Shown here: positions 1 through 7,360 of the stretch, one piece after another
Layout of the letters: the number at the start of each line of letters is the position of its first letter
Position numbering within the stretch: position 1 is the stretch's first letter
From: Sulfurimonas lithotrophica
GTDB lineage: Bacteria; Campylobacterota; Campylobacteria; Campylobacterales; Sulfurimonadaceae
Reading direction: 5' to 3'
Assembly: GCF_009258225.1 (NCBI RefSeq)
Contig: NZ_CP043617.1
Coordinates: 2,294,001-2,358,000, forward strand
DNA length: 64,000 bases
Notes under the pieces: generated by a model
Told to the model about the DNA's origin: nothing
The model's input: the letters and a program-made list of their open reading frames with translations, nothing else
The model's database searches: none
Translations under genes and position numbers: made by a program

Positions 1-1
1 T

Positions 2-1720
2 GATAAAAAAACACTTATTTACGGTCAGATACTAACAATTTTGGCTATTTTAGTCAGTGTGCCGATTCCTCTTATGCTTCCGATGCTTATAGATGAGGTG
101 CTTTTAGAAAAACCTGCTCATTTCGTCAACTTTATCGACTATTTTTTTACGGGGGCAAACCCTTTTATATATATAGCTATTGTAACTTTAGCCGTTATAT
201 TTTTACGTTTTATATATTATTTTTTTACCGTACTTATCACTAAGATATTCACACAAATTGCAAAATATGTTACTTTTAAAATCAGAGAACGTCTTTTAGA
301 ACACCTAAAAATTTCATCTATGAATGAGTATGAAACTCTTGGAAGCGGTGCGATTACGGCTAACCTTGTTACAGATGTGAATACTCTTGATAGTTTTATT
401 ATGAATGTGGCAAGTAAACTTGTATCGTCTATTTTAATGCTTTTGGCAGTCGGTGCGGTTATGATAGTGATTGACCCTATAATGGGTGTACTTATACTTA
501 TAATCCAGCCTGTTATTATGCTTCTTAGTAAAAACATGAGTAAAAAAGTAGGTGTGCTTAAAAAAAAGGAAAACTCGGCAATAGAGAACTTTCAAGATAA
601 TATCGGTGAGACTTTGGAGCTTTACGGACAAATCAAAGCTTCAAATAAAGAAAACTACTTTTTTTCCGAGGCTATAAAACACGCCGATGAAGTCCAAAAA
701 AGCTCTAATGAGTTCGGGTTTAAAAATATAGCTTACGAGAGGATGTCATATACAATCTTTTTAACCATGTATGAAGTTTTAAGGGCATCGGGATTGTTAC
801 TCGTAGCATATAGCGACCTTAGCATCGGTATGATGTTTGCGATGTTTGGATACATCTGGTTTATAATGACTCCCGTTCAGGATATACTCGGGATGCAGTA
901 TTCATACTCGGCTGCAATGGCAGCACTCGATAGACTTAACAAAATCCTGACGCTTAAAACTGAAAAATCATCAACTACACAACTTGATGGCGAGGGTGTA
1001 GAGATTACACTTAAAGACCTCAACTTCTCGTACATACAAAATAAACCGACACTTCAAAATATATCTATGGATATACCGTACGGTTCAAAAATAGCACTTA
1101 TCGGGGCAAGCGGAAGTGGTAAAACCACTTTGGCTCAGATAATATCGGGATTTTATGAAAGAGACAGCGGTAAGCTAAGTTACAACGGTATAAATATAGA
1201 CGAACTGGATAAACACTCACTTCGCTCAAAAATATTTTTAATCCTGCAGATGCCTATACTTTTTAATGAAACCCTTCGTTTTAACATAACCATGGGTGAT
1301 GAGAGTATAAGTGATGAGCAGATATATAAAGCTTTAGAGATTGCTCAGCTATCTCAGATGCTGGAGAATATGGATAAAGGACTTGAAACTATTGTAGGAA
1401 GACACGGCATCAGACTCTCAGGCGGTCAGCGTCAGCGTTTAAGCATCGCACGTATGATTATTGCTAATCCCGATGTGGTGATATTTGACGAATCAACCTC
1501 GGCTTTGGATGTTCACACTGAAGTAAAACTATATGCAACCTTGGAGCCTATACTAAAAAATAAAACAGTTATTACCATAGCACACCGTCTCAGCACCGTC
1601 AAAGGTGCCGATATGATCTATGTTTTAGATGAAGGCAAAATAGTTCAAGCCGGAACCCATAACGAGCTTGAAGCCGAAGAGGGGCATTATATGGAGTTTA
1701 TAAAAAAACAACTACTTTAA
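2..1720 (+). CDS. ABC exporter, fused membrane and ATPase domains (5' end outside window)
   Basis: The reading frame is open from base 2, so the true start lies upstream and a TTG at 41 is probably internal. The N-terminal half is a six-helix type exporter membrane domain (helices near residues 1-20, 40-65, 125-165 and 235-275 counted from the TTG). The C-terminal half is a complete nucleotide-binding domain with Walker A GASGSGKT (about 355-362), signature LSGGQRQR, Walker B VVIFDEST and H-loop AHR. The fused half-transporter layout is that of homodimeric lipid, peptide or drug exporters. Substrate cannot be told. The 3' end overlaps the convergent FNT gene by 9 bases. Confidence 0.9.
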   Translation, partial: DKKTLIYGQILTILAILVSVPIPLMLPMLIDEVLLEKPAHFVNFIDYFFTGANPFIYIAIVTLAVIFLRFIYYFFTVLITKIFTQIAKYVTFKIRERLLEHLKISSMNEYETLGSGAITANLVTDVNTLDSFIMNVASKLVSSILMLLAVGAVMIVIDPIMGVLILIIQPVIMLLSKNMSKKVGVLKKKENSAIENFQDNIGETLELYGQIKASNKENYFFSEAIKHADEVQKSSNEFGFKNIAYERMSYTIFLTMYEVLRASGLLLVAYSDLSIGMMFAMFGYIWFIMTPVQDILGMQYSYSAAMAALDRLNKILTLKTEKSSTTQLDGEGVEITLKDLNFSYIQNKPTLQNISMDIPYGSKIALIGASGSGKTTLAQIISGFYERDSGKLSYNGINIDELDKHSLRSKIFLILQMPILFNETLRFNITMGDESISDEQIYKALEIAQLSQMLENMDKGLETIVGRHGIRLSGGQRQRLSIARMIIANPDVVIFDESTSALDVHTEVKLYATLEPILKNKTVITIAHRLSTVKGADMIYVLDEGKIVQAGTHNELEAEEGHYMEFIKKQLL

Positions 1721-2524
1721 ATCTCTTTTTGGTCCTGTTCTGACGTGTGTAGAATATAGTGTAAGTCCCGTAAATGCAAGCCCGCCTATAAGGTTTCCAA
1801 GTACGGTCGGAAGTTCATTCCAAATTAAATAATCCATAACGGTAAAATCACCGCCGAGTATCATTGAAAAAGGGAATAGGAACATATTAACAATAGAGTG
1901 CTCAAAACCCATAAAAAAGAAAAGCATAATAGGCATCCACATAGCTATAGCTTTTCCGCTTACGGTAGTAGATATCATAGCACCGACAACACCCATAGAC
2001 ACCATCCAGTTACAAAGCATTCCACGTATAAATATTGTCAGCCAACCAGCTACTCCGTGTTCTTTATATCCAAGTGTTCTTGCTTCACCTATAGATGCAA
2101 CTTTTTCTCCTATAGTTCCTGCTTCCACAGAATAACCGTAGGTAAAAATAAACGACATCATAAAAGCAACAACAAGCGCACCTGCAAAGTTACCGATAAA
2201 TACCAGTCCCCAGTTTCTAAGCACTTGGTTGACTGTCACTCCTTTTCTTTTATCAAGCAGGGCTAATGGGACTAACACAAACACACCTGTTAGTAAGTCA
2301 AAGCCCATAAGGTAAAGCATAATAAAACCAACGGGAAAAAGCATAGCCCCAATCAAAGATGAACCTGTCTGTATTGAAACCGTTATTGCAAATACTGCGG
2401 CAAGTCCAAGGATTGCACCCGCCATAAAAGCTCTTATTACAGTGTCTCTTGTTGACATATATACTTTTGATTCACCCGAATCAACCATCTTTTTTACAAA
2501 CTCGTTTGGAAGCAAGTAAGACAT
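1712..2524 (-). CDS. formate/nitrite transporter (FNT) family channel
   Basis: The 270-residue integral membrane protein has about six hydrophobic helices and the family hallmark GFEHSIVNM near residue 205. FNT proteins (FocA, NirC, HSC) are pentameric inner-membrane channels for small monovalent anions such as formate, nitrite or hydrosulfide. Length is normal for the family. It stands alone, convergent with the ABC exporter and with no formate or nitrite enzyme beside it, so the anion cannot be chosen from context. Hydrosulfide is possible in a sulfur-metabolising host, but that is speculation. Confidence 0.88.
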   Translation of the reverse strand: MSYLLPNEFVKKMVDSGESKVYMSTRDTVIRAFMAGAILGLAAVFAITVSIQTGSSLIGAMLFPVGFIMLYLMGFDLLTGVFVLVPLALLDKRKGVTVNQVLRNWGLVFIGNFAGALVVAFMMSFIFTYGYSVEAGTIGEKVASIGEARTLGYKEHGVAGWLTIFIRGMLCNWMVSMGVVGAMISTTVSGKAIAMWMPIMLFFFMGFEHSIVNMFLFPFSMILGGDFTVMDYLIWNELPTVLGNLIGGLAFTGLTLYSTHVRTGPKRDLK

Positions 2525-2583
2525 ACTAAAACCCTATATTTAAAATAAAGCTATATTATATGTAAAAACTACTGATTTAAATA

Positions 2584-3075
2584 CTAAAAAGGGAGTTTTC
2601 CCATAATAACATCTTCCTTACTTACATATTTTCCACAGTTTATACCGCCTAATTTTACACATGCCTCTCTCCACTGAGCTGAATGTCCGTCAGTGTTTTT
2701 GGAAATATGTCCGAGTTTAAACATAAGTGCATGTGCATATTCATGTGCTATTACGCTATCTACCATATAATCAATACTCTCTTGCATAACTTTTTTATTT
2801 AAATAGATGCTGACTTCACCATCTTTATATACACACAAACCGTATAGTCTGCCTTTAAATTTGTCCGTTATAATAAGTGGGACTTTATATGCATAACCAT
2901 AATGTTTTTGCATCAAGTTTAAAACTTCTTTCTCTTTTTGGATTATTCTGTTTTTATATTCATTGGGAATATCATTGTGTTTAAACTGGTAACTCTCATA
3001 ATAATTTTTTGCCAAATAAATAACTGCTAAAATTGAAAGAATTATAAATGAATACTCCAACTTTTTTTTAAACAT
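2584..3075 (-). CDS. membrane-anchored SprT-like zinc metallopeptidase domain protein
   Basis: I chose the ATG at 3075 because a GAGG ribosome site lies 8 bases upstream; a longer frame to 3195 would run through the start of the divergent ModE-like gene. The 163-residue product has one N-terminal membrane helix (about residues 8-22) and then a SprT-like domain with HEYAH (His111, Glu112, His115) and a further HSAQW histidine (His131), the zinc-binding pattern of this metallopeptidase-like family. It ends in a Cys-containing segment (CGKY). The substrate is unknown; the anchor suggests a membrane-associated role. Confidence 0.7.
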   Translation of the reverse strand: MFKKKLEYSFIILSILAVIYLAKNYYESYQFKHNDIPNEYKNRIIQKEKEVLNLMQKHYGYAYKVPLIITDKFKGRLYGLCVYKDGEVSIYLNKKVMQESIDYMVDSVIAHEYAHALMFKLGHISKNTDGHSAQWREACVKLGGINCGKYVSKEDVIMGKLPF

Positions 3076-3141
3076 AAACAAATCCTCTTTTTTATATTTT
3101 ATTATCTCATATATTAACCCAAAACTTGTTATATTTGCAAT

Positions 3142-3489
3142 ATGAATAATAATGAAGATATAAATTACAAAATCGGCGGACAGATTTGGGTTCAAAAAGA
3201 CGGTGAGAACTTTATGGGTCCGGGTAGAATTACAATACTTGAGCTTCTTGCAGAGGGTTATACCTTAGAAGAGGTTGCAATTAAAATGAAAATGAAGCTA
3301 GAAACTGCTATAAATAATATCAATGCCATAAACAAAACCGCAAAAAGACCTTTAACTCTGACAAAAGATAAAAACCATTACGAAGTAACATCTTACGGAA
3401 TAGATATCATTTCCAAATATAAAGAGTTAAAAGAAGAACACGATAAAATGTTAGAAGAGTTAAATAAAAAATTTTCTATTAACTTATAG
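3142..3489 (+). CDS. ModE-like winged helix-turn-helix regulator, DNA-binding domain only
   Basis: The 115-residue protein begins with a segment resembling the ModE/LysR-type N-terminal DNA-binding domain (GPGRITILELLAEGYTLEEVA, a glycine-arginine turn followed by a helix-turn-helix near residues 28-60). It has no molybdate-binding MOP domain and ends in a short charged helix. Campylobacterota carry several stand-alone ModE-like domains, so molybdate sensing should not be assumed, and no molybdate transport genes are nearby. The ribosome site is weak. It is divergent from the SprT-like gene and followed by a GC-rich hairpin. Confidence 0.6.
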   Translation: MNNNEDINYKIGGQIWVQKDGENFMGPGRITILELLAEGYTLEEVAIKMKMKLETAINNINAINKTAKRPLTLTKDKNHYEVTSYGIDIISKYKELKEEHDKMLEELNKKFSINL

Positions 3490-3506
3490 GAGGGCATAAA
3501 CCCTCC
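3489..3506. terminator. hairpin between convergent small genes
   Basis: A six-base perfect stem (GGAGGG/CCCTCC, six-base loop) begins at the last base of the ModE-like gene and is followed on the plus strand by a short T-rich run (CTTTTG). It probably terminates that gene and may also serve the opposing 26-residue ORF. Confidence 0.45.
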
Positions 3507-3537
3507 GACTTTTGTACAAAACTTTTAGACGAAAGGA

Positions 3538-3618
3538 TCAGCCTCCTCCATCGTCAAACATATTCATTATTCTCACCATAGTTAAAAATTCTTTGTTGTA
3601 ATCTTGTACATGTTTCAT
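3538..3618 (-). CDS. 26-residue peptide ending in DDGGG
   Basis: A short ORF begins with ATG at 3618, preceded by AAGGA seven bases upstream, and encodes MKHVQDYNKEFLTMVRIMNM followed by FDDGGG. It lies about 100 bases downstream of the carbonic anhydrase gene on the same strand. I do not recognise it. The good ribosome site and clean stop argue for translation, while the tiny size means chance cannot be excluded. It has no signal peptide. The acidic, triple-glycine tail is unusual. Confidence 0.4.
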   Translation of the reverse strand: MKHVQDYNKEFLTMVRIMNMFDDGGG

Positions 3619-3720
3619 AACAAATCCTTACTTTTTAAAGCAACAAATGCTTAAAGGTTAATAACGAAGTCTGAATACAAAATATTTGAAGCAATCGGCA
3701 TACCAAAGCCGATTTACTTT

Positions 3721-4452
3721 TTACTTTAGAACTTTACGTGCATTGATAGGCTGAACAGGTCTGTTATTTGCGTGTTCAAACAGATTTAAAAATTCATCTA
3801 CCTGAGCTTTAGAAACATGGGAATAACCTTTCATAACCATCCATTTAACACCTTCTGAACATGGTGGAGTTGTGAGTGAACCGTTAAAACTGTAATACTC
3901 TTTATTTTTTGGCAACATTGTAATAAACATCTCTCCAAGCATTTTACACTTACTAGCCCAGCCTGAATTATGCGGCATTCTTGACCACAGTTTTTTTAGT
4001 ATTTTATTCTCGGCTCCCTCTTCATACATTAAAGCAACAACGGCTAAAGAACCGTCTTGTGCCATATGGACAAAGTGAGCTTCAAGCGGAAAGTTTTTAC
4101 CCTCTATTTGATTCTCACTTGGTGTATGAAAATGAAACTGTTTTAAAGCAAAATTTTTACCATCTATCTCGATAGAGCTACCCTCTTTTACGTTTACTTG
4201 GATGGTATGTCCGTTATTTACAATTTCTACGGCTTTTGTAACGTAGTTAAAGTTAATCTTTGGAAGATTTTTTGTGCTTATAGTTACCTTATCGGATATG
4301 TTGATTGGGGATTGATTTTTACCCTCTTTACACATTGTAAATTTTGGACTCAAATCTCCCCAATGCTCTGGACCTTCATGTCCGGTATATCCCCAATGTG
4401 CGGCAAATAAAGAAGCGGATGCTATAAAAGTAGCTATTAGTAGTTTAATCAT
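3721..4452 (-). CDS. periplasmic alpha-class carbonic anhydrase
   Basis: The 243-residue enzyme interconverts CO2 and bicarbonate. It has an N-terminal signal peptide (about residues 1-18, ending SLFAA) and the alpha-class zinc site: FHFHT gives His107 and His109, and EAHFVH gives His126. The QSPINI motif near residue 47 and the TTPPCSE motif near the C terminus are also typical. Cys41 and the Cys of PPCSE are placed to form the usual disulfide of exported alpha enzymes. In autotrophic Campylobacterota such an enzyme would help supply CO2 or bicarbonate and buffer the periplasm. Confidence 0.95.
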   Translation of the reverse strand: MIKLLIATFIASASLFAAHWGYTGHEGPEHWGDLSPKFTMCKEGKNQSPINISDKVTISTKNLPKINFNYVTKAVEIVNNGHTIQVNVKEGSSIEIDGKNFALKQFHFHTPSENQIEGKNFPLEAHFVHMAQDGSLAVVALMYEEGAENKILKKLWSRMPHNSGWASKCKMLGEMFITMLPKNKEYYSFNGSLTTPPCSEGVKWMVMKGYSHVSKAQVDEFLNLFEHANNRPVQPINARKVLK

Positions 4453-4504
4453 GTTATTTCCTTTTGTAATAATTCTAAAATATTGTAACAGAATTATGAC
4501 AATT

Positions 4505-5746
4505 TTAATAACTCTCTTTTATCATCCTGTCAAACTCATTAACTTTAACCATAGCTTGAGTTATAATCCGATTTGTATCATCTTTATTGAGATTATATTT
4601 TTTTATATACTCATTTATGTGTGCAGCATCCGCATTTTCTATATAACGAGTAAATACAAGTAGCTGTCCAAAAAAACCTTTCGCTTCAAACATAGCTTCT
4701 TCTACTTCGTCCGATACACGCAGTTTATGCAAAAATTCCCTGTGTTCCATCTGAAACAACAGATGAATAAGCGATAGCATCCCTACCAAATACGCAGTAG
4801 ATCTCTCTTCCATCGAAGATGAGGGTTTTACAAGTTTTAAAAGGTTTACCATAACTTCTGTTCTGTTTATTACCATCAAAAGTAAAGGGTGGTTGACCGG
4901 TCCGTTTTTATTTTTTTCAGAGACCATAAATATTAAAAGCCAGTTTGCCAAGGCATCTCTGCCTAAAAGATTTATTATTTGACTCATAGAAGATATCTGT
5001 GTGCGAAAGGAAAAGAACGATGAGTTTATAAACTGCATTAGCTTCAAAGTAAGTGCATGATTTTTTTCTAATTCGGAAACAATCTCTTTTGTGCTGGCAT
5101 TATTTTTAATTAATTTCCAAAGTTCTAAAATTTGAGTCTGAGATGCGTTAAAAGCGGTTGTTTTTATAATATTTGGTCGTTTTAGATAATATCCCTGAAA
5201 ATAATCAACACCTTTTTCTTTATATATGTCATATACTTCGTGTGTTTCAATTTTTGAGGCTATTATTTTCTTGTTCTTTGATTTTAAATATTCTATTAGT
5301 TTATTTACATATACTTCATCCGAGTTTAAAACATCTATTTTTACAAAGCTAACATACTTAAGCAAAGTGACAACGGCATTAATCGTAGAACTGTTTATAA
5401 CTGAATCGTTTAATCCGAATTTAAAGCCTTTTTTAACCAGTTTCTGAAGTTTCGGGACAAGACTTTTGTCCAAAAAAGAAGATTGCAAAATCATTAAAGT
5501 AAATTGTTCTTTTGAGAGTGTATTCATAATGCTGTTGGATAAAAATTCGGTATCTACTCTTAAAAAGCCTTTATAGTGACCGACAACATTTTCCAGTCCA
5601 AAATCATTAAGAACCGTCGCAACCGAAGATGCAGAAATCGAGAGGTCGTTTGAATCTATATCCTCACCCTCACTTCTATACAGTATGTCATATGCATATA
5701 TTTCGTAAGATGAGTTATTAACAACTTGTCTGCCTAAAACACTCAT
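4505..5746 (-). CDS. EAL-like/HDOD two-domain regulator (YuxH type)
   Basis: The 413-residue protein has an N-terminal EAL-fold half (residues about 1-200; conserved end YFQGYYLKRP) followed by an HDOD domain (about 205-390). The catalytic EAL signature is replaced by YDILYR and the usual DDFG metal motif reads LNDSVI, so phosphodiesterase activity is unlikely. Such proteins are thought to act as c-di-GMP sensors or protein-interaction hubs in motility and stress responses. It is transcribed alone, downstream of and co-directional with the carbonic anhydrase. Confidence 0.8.
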   Translation of the reverse strand: MSVLGRQVVNNSSYEIYAYDILYRSEGEDIDSNDLSISASSVATVLNDFGLENVVGHYKGFLRVDTEFLSNSIMNTLSKEQFTLMILQSSFLDKSLVPKLQKLVKKGFKFGLNDSVINSSTINAVVTLLKYVSFVKIDVLNSDEVYVNKLIEYLKSKNKKIIASKIETHEVYDIYKEKGVDYFQGYYLKRPNIIKTTAFNASQTQILELWKLIKNNASTKEIVSELEKNHALTLKLMQFINSSFFSFRTQISSMSQIINLLGRDALANWLLIFMVSEKNKNGPVNHPLLLMVINRTEVMVNLLKLVKPSSSMEERSTAYLVGMLSLIHLLFQMEHREFLHKLRVSDEVEEAMFEAKGFFGQLLVFTRYIENADAAHINEYIKKYNLNKDDTNRIITQAMVKVNEFDRMIKESY

Positions 5747-5828
5747 TACTATCCCCTTAAGAGTATTTTATCATAAAAAACATATTTAAGTTATAATTAT
5801 ATATCTATAAATAAAATATGAGGGAAAA

Positions 5829-6026
5829 ATGGGTTGGACTTGCCAGCATGATCACGGTGGATACTGCAAACTTTTAAAAAAAGATTGTATTCCCGGTACT
5901 AAAGGTTGCATACTTAAAAAAAGCGAGTATATATTTTCAAGCGGTAACTATGAAGAAGATAAAAAACGTGATGATGAAAATAAAAAAGAGGAGATTGACT
6001 TCGCTAAATTAGCTAAGAAGTCGTGA
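5829..6026 (+). CDS. small Cys/His-rich protein, possible zinc knuckle
   Basis: The 65-residue protein has a compact metal-binding-looking N terminus (Cys5, His7, His9, Cys13, Cys20, Cys27) and a lysine/aspartate-rich tail ending KLAKKS. GAGGG precedes the ATG at a proper distance. It has no signal peptide and would be cytosolic. I do not recognise a named family. Its end overlaps the convergent dCMP deaminase gene by 14 bases. Confidence 0.6.
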   Translation: MGWTCQHDHGGYCKLLKKDCIPGTKGCILKKSEYIFSSGNYEEDKKRDDENKKEEIDFAKLAKKS

Positions 6027-6453
6027 TTTTTTCTATAACAACCCCGTTATCTTTTATAAATTTTGAAATAATCTCTGAATGGTTGTGCTCATATGCTTTT
6101 TCATAAACGATTCGCTTTATTCCACTTGCAATAATGTTTTTTGAACAGTCCGCACACGGCTCAAGCGTTACGTATATAGTAGCGTCTTCTATACTTATAC
6201 CTTTTCGTGCTGCCCAAATAATAGCATTCATCTCGGCATGTATCTCATATGTCTTTGACCACTCGTGATGCTCACTCGTATATTCGTTATCCCAATGCTC
6301 CGAACAGTTTGTATATCCTGCCGGTGTACCGTTATAACCGGTACTGAGGATGCGACCTTCTTTTACTATAACCGCACCTACTTTTTTTGACACGCATTTA
6401 GATGCACTCGATATTTCCTTTGCAATGTTTATAAAATTTTTGTCATTTAACAT
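6013..6453 (-). CDS. dCMP deaminase (ComEB-like)
   Basis: The 146-residue zinc deaminase converts dCMP to dUMP, the substrate for thymidylate synthesis. The active-site pattern is complete: HAEMNA (His72, Glu74 as proton shuttle) and PCADC (Cys100, Cys103). The extra His/Cys-containing segment TNCSEHWDNEY (about 48-58) is typical of deoxycytidylate deaminases rather than cytidine or tRNA deaminases. It follows the SurA-like gene by three bases, so the two are probably co-transcribed. ThyX, the likely user of its product, is encoded at 58.8-59.7 kb. Confidence 0.9.
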   Translation of the reverse strand: MLNDKNFINIAKEISSASKCVSKKVGAVIVKEGRILSTGYNGTPAGYTNCSEHWDNEYTSEHHEWSKTYEIHAEMNAIIWAARKGISIEDATIYVTLEPCADCSKNIIASGIKRIVYEKAYEHNHSEIISKFIKDNGVVIEKITTS

Positions 6454-6456
6454 TTT

Positions 6457-7293
6457 TTATTCCGGCATTCTTATTTTTTGAATATCTGCATTTAACTTAA
6501 CTCTTGCAAAATGTTCAGCCAGTACTCTTTCACGTTTTCCTGCCATGATTTTGGAAATAATCTGATTTTTAACACTCTCGACCGAAGACTGCTGTTTTGA
6601 CTCTATATGTTTGATATAAAAACTCATAAATCCGTCTTGTCCGTTAGGAACAATAGGCGTAAAAGTATTAAGCGGTGTTCTTTCCAAAAGTGAGGCAAGT
6701 TCCGGAGATATTTTATCGTAAGGAAGATGCTGTTCGTTTGTTTGAATGTCGGGTGAATAAAACATAGGGTTATTAACTTTTTCCTCTAGCCTCTCTCTAG
6801 TTTTGGAAGCATATATAACTACATCAAACGCACTTGGATGAATAAATTCGTCTTTATGAAGTTCATAATACTCTTCCACCTCTGCATCTGAGGGTTTGGT
6901 AACTGATGAGTATGCTATAGACGAGTATAGTTTTTGTGATAACAGTTTTTGTTTTATCTTCTCTTTTAACTGAGTAGAAGTAAGTCCGTTAGAGTTTCTG
7001 ACCGCTTCATAAAACTCACTTATACTCATATTGTTTTGGCTTGCCGTTTTTTTAATATCTTCGTAAATTTCACTGCTGCTTACTTTTATATCCCTCTCTT
7101 GAATCTCAAGCTCTTCGAGTTTTTTTCTTATCAAAATATCTGCAGCTTTTGAAGCGTTAAGATTGGTAAGTTTCATCTCTTCTTTTATTTCATATAAAGT
7201 TATCGGTGAGCCTTTAACGGTAATGGCTATACCGTCGATGAGTTCGGCGAAAAGTACGCCGGAGAAAAATAACGTTAAAAATATCTTGTACAT
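6457..7293 (-). CDS. SurA-like periplasmic chaperone / peptidyl-prolyl isomerase
   Basis: The 278-residue protein has a signal peptide (MYKIFLTLFFSGVLFA), an N-terminal SurA-type chaperone domain starting LIDGIAITVKGSPIT and a C-terminal region in the position of a parvulin domain. The parvulin core is weak (motif DKISPELASLLERTPLNTF), so isomerase activity is uncertain. SurA-family proteins escort unfolded outer-membrane proteins through the periplasm. It is the first gene of a pair with dCMP deaminase. Confidence 0.8.
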   Translation of the reverse strand: MYKIFLTLFFSGVLFAELIDGIAITVKGSPITLYEIKEEMKLTNLNASKAADILIRKKLEELEIQERDIKVSSSEIYEDIKKTASQNNMSISEFYEAVRNSNGLTSTQLKEKIKQKLLSQKLYSSIAYSSVTKPSDAEVEEYYELHKDEFIHPSAFDVVIYASKTRERLEEKVNNPMFYSPDIQTNEQHLPYDKISPELASLLERTPLNTFTPIVPNGQDGFMSFYIKHIESKQQSSVESVKNQIISKIMAGKRERVLAEHFARVKLNADIQKIRMPE

Positions 7294-7360
7294 AAAAATC
7301 CTAATTTTATATCTTTAGAGCGATATTCTACCAAGCTTTAACAAATAAGTAGGTAAAACA

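Noticed and set aside
3076-3195. N-terminal extension of the SprT-like gene to 3195
   Set aside because: It would overlap the divergent ModE-like gene, and a proper ribosome site and membrane anchor start at 3075.
3693-3714. Hairpin AATCGGC/GCCGATT after carbonic anhydrase as terminator
   Set aside because: No T-run follows on the minus strand, so I do not call it a terminator; it may be a chance stem or an RNA processing site.
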